The notes: a model not told the origin generated them from the sequence alone. A DNA stretch of 64,000 bases from Maridesulfovibrio salexigens DSM 2638 (GCF_000023445.1 NC_012881.1:1927501-1991500); one strand, 5' to 3'; shown: positions 47,437 to 56,633, counted from the first letter of the stretch. Made by a program: numbers and translations.

Positions 47437-48306
47437 ATGGTCATCAAGAAAGTTATTGTTCCGGTTGCTGGATGGGGTACAAGATCATTGCCTGCCACCA
47501 AGAACATTCCCAAGGAAATGCTGCCTATTTTCAAAAAGCCGGTTGTGCAGCATGTGGTGGAAGAGGCCATGTCCAGTGGACTGACCGATGTTGTTTTCAT
47601 TAACAACCAGAACAAAAAGATCATTGAAGACCACTTTGACTACAACCTCTCTCTTGAAGACGTGCTTGAGCGCGGCGGCAAGACCGAAGCCCTTGAGGAA
47701 GTTAGAAAGGTTGCGGAGATGGTTAACATCATTTCCGTACGCCAGAAAAAACAGCTTGGTCTTGGGCATGCAGTTCTCTGTGCCAAGGAAGTCTGCAAAA
47801 ACGATCCCTTTGCCGTAATGGTCGGTGATGACCTCATGTTCGGTATGGAGCCGGGTATCAAGCAGCTCATTGATGCTGCCCGTACTGAAAATATGGCTGT
47901 TGTCGGCGTTATTGAAGTTCCTGAGAACAAGGTTAACCGTTACGGTATTATTCAGGGTGAAGAGTTCGCTCCGGGAATGTATCGTGTTCGCTCTCTGGTT
48001 GAAAAACCGGCTATCGGTCAGGCTCCTTCAAGACTGGCAATTGTCGGACGCTATGTCCTGCTGCCTGAAATCTTTGATCATCTGGAAAGCCTTGAGCCCG
48101 GTGTAGGTGGAGAGATTCAGCTCACTGATGCTTTGCAGGGACTCGCTCAGGATAACAAACTGCTGGCCGTGAAACTTCGCGGACAAAGGTTTGACGCCGG
48201 GGACTGGGTAGATTATCTTACCGCAAATATTTACTTCGCCCTTCAGGACGAGGGGCTGCGTGATGACGTTGTAGCCAGATTGCGGGAGCTTTTGTCTTGT
48301 TCGTAA
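47437..48306 (+). CDS. galU: UTP-glucose-1-phosphate uridylyltransferase
   Basis: This 289-residue nucleotidyltransferase makes UDP-glucose. It has the N-terminal loop VPVAGWGTRSLPATKNIPKE, in which tryptophan replaces the leucine or phenylalanine usual in GLGTR, then the KPVVQHVVEEA block and the Asp-containing VMVGDDLM. AAGGAG lies 8-13 bases before ATG 47437. UDP-glucose would serve the glycosyltransferases seen at the start of the window. Confidence 0.94.
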   Translation: MVIKKVIVPVAGWGTRSLPATKNIPKEMLPIFKKPVVQHVVEEAMSSGLTDVVFINNQNKKIIEDHFDYNLSLEDVLERGGKTEALEEVRKVAEMVNIISVRQKKQLGLGHAVLCAKEVCKNDPFAVMVGDDLMFGMEPGIKQLIDAARTENMAVVGVIEVPENKVNRYGIIQGEEFAPGMYRVRSLVEKPAIGQAPSRLAIVGRYVLLPEIFDHLESLEPGVGGEIQLTDALQGLAQDNKLLAVKLRGQRFDAGDWVDYLTANIYFALQDEGLRDDVVARLRELLSCS

Positions 48307-49061
48307 AGAATTTAAATACTTATGTGATACTTTCAGTCCTTGCCGTGTGTCTGTTTATTAGCAGCCCGGCAAGGGCTTTTTTTCCGTCTGATGAGGATGT
48401 AAATGAAACAATGTACCAGAAATATGGTGCTTTGAACTCATTTGAAGCGGAACTGACTTTCCCCTCAGAACCGGGAACAAAACTCGTTATTAAGCGTGGT
48501 CATGATCATTGGCAGCAGACTTTTACCGAGGCTGGGAGCAATGCTACCGTAGAGGCGAAATCTGTCGGGCAGTATTTTAAGACGATCGCCCAATGCCCTG
48601 CCACTGTGGAAATGCCTGTTTCCATGCTTCAGTTCTGGGCTCCTGATGATCCGGTTTCCGACTGGATGTCCATCGGCATGAACAATGCCACCAAAAGCTA
48701 TGGGTTTCATGAAGATACTCCGGCCTTTGTTTTCGGCGCGGAGCAGGGCGATGATCGCTCTCCTCAGATCTGGTTTGATAATGAAAATTTTGCACCGCTT
48801 AAGGTCGTCCTCGGTCCCCAGCAGGAAATCAGTTTTGGCACTTATTCCAAATTTGCCGGTTTTATGCTGCCCCATACCGGAACCTTAAAAATGGGCGAAG
48901 ATGTCCTTGATTTTAATATCCAGTGGAAAAGCATCCGCAAAAAGATGGCCCCGGCAGTATTCTCTCCGGCTGCGATAAAAAAATCCAATGGATGTGGAGT
49001 TCCTTCCGGGCATGTGTATGAATTTTTGAAGAAATGCCTCAGACTTAATAAATCGGAATAG
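48297..49061 (+). CDS. Hypothetical exported protein
   Basis: This 254-residue protein starts at a TTG (48297) inside the last codons of galU. Residues about 6-27 are a signal peptide ending SPARA-FF. The mature part looks beta-rich (KSVGQYFKTI, LKVVLGPQQEISFGTYSKF, GTLKMGEDVLDF), a pattern loosely like LolA-type outer-membrane lipoprotein carriers, but the match is weak. Two cysteines occur late in the chain. It ends two bases before priA. Function unknown. Confidence 0.65.
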   Translation: MFVKNLNTYVILSVLAVCLFISSPARAFFPSDEDVNETMYQKYGALNSFEAELTFPSEPGTKLVIKRGHDHWQQTFTEAGSNATVEAKSVGQYFKTIAQCPATVEMPVSMLQFWAPDDPVSDWMSIGMNNATKSYGFHEDTPAFVFGAEQGDDRSPQIWFDNENFAPLKVVLGPQQEISFGTYSKFAGFMLPHTGTLKMGEDVLDFNIQWKSIRKKMAPAVFSPAAIKKSNGCGVPSGHVYEFLKKCLRLNKSE

Positions 49062-49063
49062 AA

Positions 49064-51406
49064 ATGACTACACTCTGGCAGGCCTGCCTCGCCAGCCCAC
49101 CATATTCAATTTACACTTACGAAGCACCCGCCGACCTTCCCAAACTTATGGAAGGGCAGCGGGTTCTCGTGCCTTTGGGCCGTTCCGTGCGCGTAGCTTT
49201 CCTCATTGAAACAGTGGAAACTCCGCCGGAAGGTGTTGAACTCAAATCTATAATCTGGCCTTTAGAGCGCGACCCCTTACTAAATTCCAATCATTTCAAA
49301 TTGTACCGCAACATCGGTGCCCGACAAATGCAGCCCTTGGGCAAAGTGCTGGAAAATGTAGTTCCCAAGCGGTTTCGCAGTGCTAAAGTTTCTTTTAAGG
49401 TCGCTGATCGAGCATTACCGGCACGGCTTAAGGCATTGGATATCGGGCGCATGCCTGCTGAAAAGCGTATGGAGCTGGTTAAGATTTATGATGAAGGGCG
49501 AATGAATGTCAGCCTGCCTGCCGCTATTGAAAAGGAAGAGTACGTCAGCCTCACTTCCGACCCCCCGTGGCCTGTTCGTCCCAATGCTGCCCGTCAGTTG
49601 CAGATTCTCGAATTTATTTTCGAAAACGGTCCCCGTGAAAAAGGCTTTCTGAAAAACATCATGGGTGACTGGACCACCGGAGTGATCAAGAAGCTTCATT
49701 CCGATTCGTTGGTCAAGATCGGTCCTCCGCCGGAAGAAGAACGTAATCCAGCCGAGAAATGTGCTGCAACTGGGCCTAAGTGGGATTTTACGCCATCTGA
49801 GCAACAGCAGGGAGCCATTGATGAACTTCTTGCAGCTCTTGACGAGCCCAAAAGCACGGTCAAGCTGCTGCATGGGATCACCGGGAGCGGTAAGACTCTT
49901 GTCTACATGACTGCGGCCCGGAAGTGTCTGGAACAGGGTAAATCTGTGATCGTTTTGGTCCCGGAGATAGCTCTTGCTTATGCTCTTTGGAACGGAATCT
50001 GTCCGTTATTCCCCGATGCCCGCAAATATCTTTATCATGGTTACCAGACTCCGGTGCGCAAGGAAGCGATCTTTCGTGCATTAGCTGAGGATGATAGTCC
50101 CGCACTGATTGTGGGGACCCGTTCAGCTCTATTCCTTCCGGTACGTAATCCCGGCCTGATCATTGTGGACGAAGAGCATGACGAATCCTACAAGCAGGAA
50201 GAGCGTTTGCCATATCAGGCCAAGGAAGTTGCCTACGTGCTGGCCCATATGACCGGAAGTCTGCTGGTCCTCGGTTCGGCAACACCCGATATCAAGACTT
50301 TTCATGCTGCGCAGCAGGGTGCTTTTGAAGTTATTTCCATGGAAAAGCGCGTCGGTAAATCCATGCTTCCGGCAGTTAAAGTTGTGGATACCAGCGCCAT
50401 TAAGAACCCTGAACAGCCTTTTGCGCCGGAAACCGAAGCCCGCTTGAAAGAGGTCGTTGCTAAAGGTGAACAGGCGGTGGTCATGCTTAACCGCCGCGGC
50501 TTTTCACCGCTGATTTATTGCACGGATTGTGAAGAGCCCTTCAAGTGTCCGCATTGCAACGTGAGCATGACCTATCATAAGGGGCGTGAGCGGGTGATCT
50601 GCCACTATTGCGGCAATGCATACCACTTCCCTTTACCGTGTTCTATCTGTGGTGGTAGCAATCTTCTGCCGCTCGGTGGAGGTACGGAGCGTCTTGAGGA
50701 GCAGGTTGCCAAGGCTTTGCCGCCGGAAACGAAAATTCTGCGTATGGATCGCGATTCCACCCGCAGACAGGAACGTTTGGATGAAATTCTGAAAAGTTTT
50801 GCCCGTGGTGATGCGCAGGTATTGGTCGGTACGCAGATGCTTTCCAAGGGACATAACTTTCCCGGCGTGACACTGGTTGTAGTTTCCGAGGGCGATCTTG
50901 GGCTCAACCTTCCTGATTATCGTTCAGCAGAGCGCACTTTCCAGCTCTTGGTGCAGGTGTCCGGTCGTGCCGGCAGAGGCGAGAAGCCGGGTGAGGTAAT
51001 TATCCAGACCCGCAACCCGCAGAACCCGATATGGGGAGCGGTTACGTCTGCCGATTACAAAACTTTTTTTGAGAAGGAAATCGAGAAGCGACGCAGGTTC
51101 CGTTATCCTCCGTTCACCAAGCTTACTCTAATCCGCATCAGTCATCCTATGGGCTGGGAGGGTGAGCACCTTTGTCCTCCGTTTTTCAGCCAGATTCGCG
51201 AGGCTGCAAAAGAGTCCGGTATCATGGCTATGGGGCCTGTTCCTGCACCGCTGGCTCAGTTGCGTGGCCGTAAGCGATTCAATTGTCTGCTTAAGTCTGA
51301 TGATTGGATGAAAACCCGAGAACTCTATGCTCAGATATTGCGCCGCAACCCTGATAAGAAACAGATTCGTATCACCATGGACCTTGATCCGGTGAATATG
51401 TTGTAA
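49064..51406 (+). CDS. priA: Primosomal protein N' (replication restart helicase)
   Basis: This 780-residue superfamily 2 helicase reloads replisomes at stalled forks. The N-terminal DNA-binding region is followed by LLHGITGSGKT (Walker A, near residue 270), VDEEHDESYKQE (Walker B, near 368), a zinc-binding insert with eight cysteines from CTDCEEPFKCPHC to CSICGG (about 485-530), and QVSGRAGRG (motif VI). All expected parts are present. It ends the plus-strand run. Confidence 0.96.
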   Translation: MTTLWQACLASPPYSIYTYEAPADLPKLMEGQRVLVPLGRSVRVAFLIETVETPPEGVELKSIIWPLERDPLLNSNHFKLYRNIGARQMQPLGKVLENVVPKRFRSAKVSFKVADRALPARLKALDIGRMPAEKRMELVKIYDEGRMNVSLPAAIEKEEYVSLTSDPPWPVRPNAARQLQILEFIFENGPREKGFLKNIMGDWTTGVIKKLHSDSLVKIGPPPEEERNPAEKCAATGPKWDFTPSEQQQGAIDELLAALDEPKSTVKLLHGITGSGKTLVYMTAARKCLEQGKSVIVLVPEIALAYALWNGICPLFPDARKYLYHGYQTPVRKEAIFRALAEDDSPALIVGTRSALFLPVRNPGLIIVDEEHDESYKQEERLPYQAKEVAYVLAHMTGSLLVLGSATPDIKTFHAAQQGAFEVISMEKRVGKSMLPAVKVVDTSAIKNPEQPFAPETEARLKEVVAKGEQAVVMLNRRGFSPLIYCTDCEEPFKCPHCNVSMTYHKGRERVICHYCGNAYHFPLPCSICGGSNLLPLGGGTERLEEQVAKALPPETKILRMDRDSTRRQERLDEILKSFARGDAQVLVGTQMLSKGHNFPGVTLVVVSEGDLGLNLPDYRSAERTFQLLVQVSGRAGRGEKPGEVIIQTRNPQNPIWGAVTSADYKTFFEKEIEKRRRFRYPPFTKLTLIRISHPMGWEGEHLCPPFFSQIREAAKESGIMAMGPVPAPLAQLRGRKRFNCLLKSDDWMKTRELYAQILRRNPDKKQIRITMDLDPVNML

Positions 51407-51412
51407 TTGATA

Positions 51413-51482
51413 CGCTTCGCGTTTTGATAGGTGATTTCGTCTCCGGCGGCCAAAGGAGCTAAGCCCCTTTGGAATCCCTAAC
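51413..51482 (+). repeat. Dispersed intergenic hairpin repeat, form A (copy 2)
   Basis: CTCCGGCGGC (51441-51450) is followed by a hairpin with arms CCAAAGG (51450-51456) and CCTTTGG (51466-51472) and the tail AATCCCTA. The left flank TACGCTTCGCGTTTTGA resembles the copy at 3058-3137 (GCGCTGCGCGCTTTGA). It fills the gap between the convergent priA and STAS-fusion genes. Confidence 0.75.
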
Positions 51483-51490
51483 AGTTGTTC

Positions 51491-52513
51491 TTACTGTTCA
51501 TCAGAGATTCCGGGATAATCAGCAAAGCATGTCATGGACCCGGAGCGGTGCAGGGCGTTTTGCAGGTTGTCGGATATTTCGTTTATTGTGATTTTTTTAC
51601 CTGCTTCACGGAATCTACGGCTTAGAAAACAGAGAGCCTCCATCCCTTTGACTGAAGCTGAATCAGTTTTGGATAAATCCAGTGTGGGAACGAAGTTCCG
51701 CTCTAGCATACGAATTCCGGTACGAATCAAATCGGGAGCTGTCCCGGTATCAAGAGTTCCTGAAATGGTTATACTCGGTGGAGTGCAGCTTTCATCGAAG
51801 CTGACCGAAGAAGGTAGGGACATGGACGCTGTGCGTTTGATTTCTTCCAGATAGTTGATCTCATCACGTAGAAGAAGCAAAGGGATAAAAATATTATCCA
51901 TTTTATCCGCAATCTTATTCTTATCAATGTCATGCGGAATGCATATTAGCACGCAATCGGGCAACTGCTCATAAATTTTGGGAATAGAACTGCTGATTGA
52001 TTCCGGTGGGGCAGATATCAGCACAATGTCGGGTTGCAGGTTGTTGGCGCTGCCCACAATAGATTGGATATCTATTTCGTCCAGATCACCTGTTGTTTTG
52101 AAATGGGTAAACAGGTCCCAAGAGAGGGGAACATAGCCGTCGCGGACAAGAATATCGGTTTTCAGTGCATTCTCTGAAACGTGGAGCAGGCTGAAACCGT
52201 AGTGGGCGCAGATACGGGCAATTTGTTCCGGGAATTCAAAATATTCCAAGGGCATCTTCAGTTTGATTTCAGCTTTTTGCGCTAAGTTGATAATCTCTGA
52301 ATCCGTTGGGAGAATGAAATCTGCATAAAAAGGGCAGATGTGTGGAGATTTTGCATAATCCAGCATCCATGGGAATGATGGCGCAAAGATCATGGTTTTA
52401 TCTTTTGCGCCGGCCCGTTCTCCCACGGTAAGCATAAGCTCATTGAAATCCATATTAAAAAATGGAATTCCAAAGGCCAGTTTTATGCGATCCGGATTAT
52501 CAAAAATTTCCAT
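51491..52513 (-). CDS. TagA/CpsF-like domain fused to a STAS domain
   Basis: This 340-residue protein appears to join two domains. Residues about 1-230 resemble the WecG/TagA/CpsF glycosyltransferase fold: PFFNMDFNELM, IFAPSFPWMLDYA, ADFILPTDSEIINLA (where the catalytic-Asp loop would be) and NLQPDIVLISAPPESI, in which the usual G-x-P-x-Q-E motif is missing. Residues about 245-335 are a STAS domain (SITISGTLDTGTAP, then TLDLSKTDSASVKGMEALCFL, with Ser near the phosphorylation position). It may be a regulatory rather than catalytic protein. Adjacent to, and just after, the Smr gene. Confidence 0.55.
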   Translation of the reverse strand: MEIFDNPDRIKLAFGIPFFNMDFNELMLTVGERAGAKDKTMIFAPSFPWMLDYAKSPHICPFYADFILPTDSEIINLAQKAEIKLKMPLEYFEFPEQIARICAHYGFSLLHVSENALKTDILVRDGYVPLSWDLFTHFKTTGDLDEIDIQSIVGSANNLQPDIVLISAPPESISSSIPKIYEQLPDCVLICIPHDIDKNKIADKMDNIFIPLLLLRDEINYLEEIKRTASMSLPSSVSFDESCTPPSITISGTLDTGTAPDLIRTGIRMLERNFVPTLDLSKTDSASVKGMEALCFLSRRFREAGKKITINEISDNLQNALHRSGSMTCFADYPGISDEQ

Positions 52514-53257
52514 TTAAATGTCTTTACCCCAGTTTATGCCTTTGTCCCATTTTACCTTGCCCTGAACCTTTTTCTGTTTGCGCAGCAGAATGTATATCGC
52601 TCCGGCACCGCCATCCTTTGGTTGGGCAGTACAAAAGGCAAGTACAACGCGCCTGAAGGGATCACGGGTCAACCATTCCTGAATTTCACGTTTAAGGACA
52701 GAATGACCACCGGGTGAGTTCTTGCCCCGTCCGGTAACAGCCAGAACGCAGCGCTTACCTTGCAGAAATGATTCGCGGATGAAAAAGAGCAGATTGTCGA
52801 AAGCCTGTTCTGAATTCATGCCGTGCAAATCGATATGTGATTCGTAGCTGAATGCTCCCTGTTTTAGTTTCTGAAAAACTTTGGAGTCGGTTCCGCGCAC
52901 GTAGCCGAACATGAATTCATCAGAATATTCAAGCTCAAATTCAATTTTGCCGGAAACAAGGCTGCTCAAATATTCCTTACCTTCGTCTTCTTCTGACATT
53001 TTGGGGGCAGGGGTCGGTTTTGGTTTTTTGGGCGTAACGGTGGAGCGGTCCATGCGCTCAACACCTGCCATGGCATCCATAAATGCCTGATCATCATCCA
53101 CTTCAATTTCCTTTTCTTCCGGTTCCACTGGGGCGGTTTTTTTCTTCACTGCTTCCAGTGCTTTTCTTACCGCCTTCGGCACATGTTCTTCTTTATTATC
53201 TTTTTTGAATTTCAAACCCTTCAGATCTGAAAGGGAACTCATTTTCTTTTTAGCCAT
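52514..53257 (-). CDS. Smr/MutS2-type nuclease-domain protein
   Basis: This 247-residue protein has a charged N-terminal half (K/E-rich, low complexity) and a C-terminal Smr domain: IDLHGMNSEQAFDNLL (D-L-H-G motif, near residue 143), VTGRGKNSPGG and GGAGAIYILLRK. Smr domains cleave or bind nucleic acids and, in some bacteria, collided-ribosome mRNA. It directly abuts the STAS fusion gene (stop immediately before the next ATG), so they form an operon. Confidence 0.9.
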   Translation of the reverse strand: MAKKKMSSLSDLKGLKFKKDNKEEHVPKAVRKALEAVKKKTAPVEPEEKEIEVDDDQAFMDAMAGVERMDRSTVTPKKPKPTPAPKMSEEDEGKEYLSSLVSGKIEFELEYSDEFMFGYVRGTDSKVFQKLKQGAFSYESHIDLHGMNSEQAFDNLLFFIRESFLQGKRCVLAVTGRGKNSPGGHSVLKREIQEWLTRDPFRRVVLAFCTAQPKDGGAGAIYILLRKQKKVQGKVKWDKGINWGKDI

Positions 53258-53485
53258 AAAAATATCTCCTGAAAAAATGAGCTGTCAAATTAGTCATTAT
53301 CCGGTGTGAAGTAAATCTTTGTGTTCAGGAAATTTGAGTTTTTTTATTTTATGGCTTGACTTTTCAGGAGTCGTCACCATTTTTCATAGCGTGCGCGTTA
53401 ATACCAATTCAGGATATTGTGAAATTAATCATTATTTATTCTGGACTTGAAAAGTGAATTTTATTAGCTCTTCAAGGCGTACTTA

Positions 53486-53503
53486 ATTCGACTAAATAAC
53501 TCC
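53486..53503 (+). promoter_or_regulatory. Possible IscR-like site before sufC
   Basis: ATTCGACTAAATAACTCC resembles one half of an IscR type 1 site (GACT followed by an A/T-rich centre); the right half is degenerate (ACTC instead of AGTC). It lies 37 bases before the sufC ATG, where an Rrf2-family iron-sulfur regulator would act. The match is by eye and weak. Confidence 0.25.
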
Positions 53504-53539
53504 ATTTTTGGCTATACGCTTATAAAGTGAGGAATTTCA

Positions 53540-54304
53540 ATGCTTAAGATAGAAGACTTGCACGTCAATATCGGCGACAAGGAGGTCATCAAAGGCCTCA
53601 ACCTGCATATACAAGAAGGTGAGACTTTCATTCTTTTCGGTCCCAACGGTTCCGGTAAGACCTCCCTGCTTATGACCCTGATGGGTTTCAGCAACTATAA
53701 TGTTACCAAGGGCAAGATTACTTTCAAAGGTGAAGACATCACCTACGCCCCCATTTATGAGCGTGCCCGTCTTGGTATCGGCATGTCCTTCCAGCGTCCT
53801 CCGACCATTCACGGCCTTAAGACCCGTCATCTGGTAAAGATGTGTGGTAACGGTTCCGATGTGGATGTCGAGATGCTTGCTGAGCGCGTCAACATGACCA
53901 ATTTTCTCGACCGCGACATCAACTCCGGTTTTTCCGGCGGTGAAATCAAGCGTTCCGAACTTCTTCAGCTTATGGCGCAGAATCCCGGCCTGTTGCTTTT
54001 CGATGAGCCCGAATCCGGCGTTGACCTCGAAAATATGCACCTGATCGGTAAAATGGTCCGCACTCTGCTTGATGGCGAAATCAAGCCCTGTCTTGATTTG
54101 AGCATGAAAGAGCAGAAGATGAAAAAAGGCACTGAGACCTGCGGCCTGATTATTACCCATACCGGACACATTCTGGATTACATCAATGCTGACCGTGGAC
54201 AGGTCCTTTTTAACGGACACCTCTGCTGTGAAGCCAGACCTCGCGACATTCTGGAGCACATCCGCAAGTACGGATACAAAGAATGCGTGAAATGCTTGAA
54301 CTAG
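53540..54304 (+). CDS. sufC: SUF system ATPase SufC
   Basis: This 254-residue ABC ATPase energises iron-sulfur cluster assembly on the SufB/D scaffold. It has LFGPNGSGKTSLLMTLMG (Walker A, about residues 34-41), the family's GMSFQRPPTIHG Q-loop region, FSGGEIKRSELLQL (signature) and LLFDEPESGVD (Walker B). No sufS, sufU or sufE is next to it; only sufB follows after 25 bases. This is the short SufBC type found in many anaerobes and archaea. Confidence 0.94.
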   Translation: MLKIEDLHVNIGDKEVIKGLNLHIQEGETFILFGPNGSGKTSLLMTLMGFSNYNVTKGKITFKGEDITYAPIYERARLGIGMSFQRPPTIHGLKTRHLVKMCGNGSDVDVEMLAERVNMTNFLDRDINSGFSGGEIKRSELLQLMAQNPGLLLFDEPESGVDLENMHLIGKMVRTLLDGEIKPCLDLSMKEQKMKKGTETCGLIITHTGHILDYINADRGQVLFNGHLCCEARPRDILEHIRKYGYKECVKCLN

Positions 54305-54329
54305 CAGTGTAAATCCACGGAGAAATATC

Positions 54330-55490
54330 ATGAAAAAAATTGATCTGAACGATTTTAAATTTGATGGTCTGGAACACGCAGTAATTGAAGATCTTTCCTC
54401 AATTGAAACTGAAGAAAAAGAGCAGTTGATCATGGCTGGTGTTGACGTTGATGCCAAAGACGTCAGTGCTACCTTCATGCAGGTTGACCACTCTAACGTA
54501 CACTGCGGCAGCAACGATAAAGATGTTGAAGTCATGGATATCAAGAAGGCTCTTGAAAAATATGACGGTCTGCCAGATTACTTCTTCAAACTTATTGATA
54601 AAGATAAGGACGAGTTCACCCGCAACGCTGCAGATAATCTGCACGGCGGTTATTTCGTTCGCACTAAAAAAGGCGCGAAGATTGAAAAACCTGTTCAGTC
54701 CTGCCTGTTCCTCAAGGCTGAAAATTCCGGCCAGAACATCCATAACATCGTGGTTGTAGAGGAAGATTCCGAACTGCACATCATCACTGGTTGTGCTGCT
54801 GCTCATGACAAGTTTTCCGGCGGTCATTTCGGTCTTTCCGAATTTTACGTTAAAAAGGGCGGTAAACTCACTTTCACCATGGTTCATAACTGGGGTGAAA
54901 ATACTGTTGTTCGTCCCCGCACCGTGGGCGTTGTCGAAGAGGGTGGATCTCTCATCAACAACTATGTGCTCATGAAGCGCGTTAAGGACCTTCAGTCTTA
55001 CCCGACCATTTTCCTGAACGGTGAAGGTGCGGTTGCTCGTTTCAATTCCGTTCTGGTTGCACCTGAAGGTTCCCATATCGATACCGGAACCCGCATTATC
55101 CAGAATGCTCCCAACACCAAAGCGGAAACCATTTCCCGTACTATCACCACTGGCGGTACCATTATCTCCCGTGGTCATATTCAGGGTAACCATGTCCCCG
55201 CTCGTGGACACATCGAGTGTCAGGGCCTTATCCTCGGCGGTGGACGCATTCATGCAGTTCCCGAACTGGAAGGTACTGTTGAAGGTGTTGAGCTTTCCCA
55301 CGAGGCCGCAGTTGGTAAAATTGCGCAGGAAGAGATCGAATATCTCATGGCTCGCGGAATGGATGAGGACGAAGCAACCTCAACCATCGTACGTGGCTTC
55401 CTGAACGTTGATATCATGGGTCTGCCTGCAAAATTGCAGAAGGAAATCGATAAACAGATCGAGGAACTTGACGCTAACGAATCCATGTAG
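54330..55490 (+). CDS. sufB: SufB/SufD family scaffold protein
   Basis: This 386-residue protein has the beta-helix SufBD core, with IIQNAPNTKAETISRTITTGGT and GHIECQGLILGGG as family blocks and C-terminal LSHEAAVGKIAQEEIEYLMARGMDEDEA. It should form the cluster scaffold with SufC. It is one gene where enterobacteria have separate sufB and sufD, so it probably works as a homodimer. Ends at a strong terminator. Confidence 0.93.
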   Translation: MKKIDLNDFKFDGLEHAVIEDLSSIETEEKEQLIMAGVDVDAKDVSATFMQVDHSNVHCGSNDKDVEVMDIKKALEKYDGLPDYFFKLIDKDKDEFTRNAADNLHGGYFVRTKKGAKIEKPVQSCLFLKAENSGQNIHNIVVVEEDSELHIITGCAAAHDKFSGGHFGLSEFYVKKGGKLTFTMVHNWGENTVVRPRTVGVVEEGGSLINNYVLMKRVKDLQSYPTIFLNGEGAVARFNSVLVAPEGSHIDTGTRIIQNAPNTKAETISRTITTGGTIISRGHIQGNHVPARGHIECQGLILGGGRIHAVPELEGTVEGVELSHEAAVGKIAQEEIEYLMARGMDEDEATSTIVRGFLNVDIMGLPAKLQKEIDKQIEELDANESM

Positions 55491-55512
55491 TCTTTTTACG
55501 CATATGCAACTC

Positions 55513-55549
55513 AAAGAGTGCCTTTCCTTAGGGGAGGCACTCTTTTTTT
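55513..55549 (+). terminator. Terminator of sufCB
   Basis: AAAGAGTGCCT (55513-55523) pairs with AGGCACTCTTT (55535-55545), running into seven T. It starts about 22 bases after the sufB stop. Confidence 0.92.
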
Positions 55550-55646
55550 GGCCGATGGACAATAATTGCGTAATTTCATATACGCATAAACAGAAAGTTT
55601 AGGTTCTGTTTTATGTTTATGTCTTTTAAAAATAAGTGGTTAGAAG

Positions 55647-56096
55647 ATGCCGGGATATAAGGTTCATGTCAGCGGTTCTATTGTGGCCGGCGCGCTGGTT
55701 CTTCTGGGATTGGCTAATATCGGTTTGTATGTGATTGATCCTCAGCAGGTTGTTGTTTTGTTTGTTCTCTGTGTGCTGGGTGCGCTTTTCCCGGATATCG
55801 ATACAGATTCAAAGGGAAAGAGAATCTACTATTCGGGCATGCTGCTTTTGTCGCTTACCCTGATTTATTTTGATCAGTTTCAATGGGCGGCATATCTTGG
55901 GATTCTGGCAATGTTGCCCGGTATAAGCGCGCATCGCGGCTGGACTCATACATGGTGGGCCATGTTAATGGTTCCCATGCCCATGCTGCTTTTGCCTTAC
56001 TATGTTTATGGGCAGCCGTTTCCGACCTTGCTGCCGTATTATGTGGCTTTTGTGACCGGGTATTTTTCGCACCTGCTGCTGGATAGGGAATTATAA
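55647..56096 (+). CDS. YdjM-like membrane-bound metal-dependent hydrolase
   Basis: This 149-residue protein has about four membrane helices and the family's metal motifs: an early His (MPGYKVHVSG), LFPDIDTDSKG, SAHRGWTHTWW and GYFSHLLLDREL. Members of this DUF457/YdjM group are predicted zinc hydrolases, possibly acting on lipids, without a known reaction. It stands between two terminators, so it is a single-gene unit. Confidence 0.85.
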   Translation: MPGYKVHVSGSIVAGALVLLGLANIGLYVIDPQQVVVLFVLCVLGALFPDIDTDSKGKRIYYSGMLLLSLTLIYFDQFQWAAYLGILAMLPGISAHRGWTHTWWAMLMVPMPMLLLPYYVYGQPFPTLLPYYVAFVTGYFSHLLLDREL

Positions 56097-56100
56097 AAAT

Positions 56101-56138
56101 AAACGGGATTGAGCGTATTGCACAATCCCGTTTTTGTT
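56101..56138 (+). terminator. Terminator of the YdjM-like gene
   Basis: AAACGGGATTG (56101-56111) pairs with CAATCCCGTTT (56123-56133), followed by TTGTTGTTTT. It starts five bases after the stop codon. Confidence 0.88.
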
Positions 56139-56195
56139 GTTTTATTCGAAAATTCAGCACATAAAGTTGTACTGATTTTTCAGGAGGAGGGAAGT

Positions 56196-56633
56196 TTAGT
56201 CGTCGTTTTGTTCCAGTGCTTCCATTAGGCTGATGGTCAGCTTGAGGAAGTCAGCTTCGGTCAGGATGCCGATTAACCCGTTCTTTTCATTTACTACGGG
56301 AAAACAGCCGTATTTGTGATCCAGAAGAAGTACAGCTGCTTCTTTCAATGAGGTGTCTTCTGAAATGGTTTTAATGTCTGTCCGCATTATTTCTCCGACA
56401 GGGATTCCTGAATCAATCTCTCCTTGAGTTGCAGGATCAATGTCGGCCAGTTGTGAGATTGTGGCTCGCAGGATGTCGCGGTGGGTTACAAGCCCGATAA
56501 ATTCCCGTTCATCATTTACAATGGGGATATGTCTGATGCGCTGCAGGTCCATAAGTGACCTGGCCATTTTTAAATTGTCAGATTCACTTAAGGTGAAAAG
56601 TTCCGTGGTCATGAGATCGTTGACTTTCAGCAT
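56196..56633 (-). CDS. Tandem CBS-domain protein
   Basis: This 145-residue protein consists of two CBS motifs forming a Bateman module: VNDLMTTELFTLSESDNLKMA with HIPIVNDEREFIGLVTHRDIL, and IMRTDIKTISEDTSLKEAA with GCFPVVNEKNGLIGILTEADFL. Such modules bind adenosine nucleotides and control a partner. There is no fused effector; the target is unknown. AGGAGG upstream of the ATG (minus strand, near 56640) is a strong ribosome site. Confidence 0.92.
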   Translation of the reverse strand: MLKVNDLMTTELFTLSESDNLKMARSLMDLQRIRHIPIVNDEREFIGLVTHRDILRATISQLADIDPATQGEIDSGIPVGEIMRTDIKTISEDTSLKEAAVLLLDHKYGCFPVVNEKNGLIGILTEADFLKLTISLMEALEQNDD

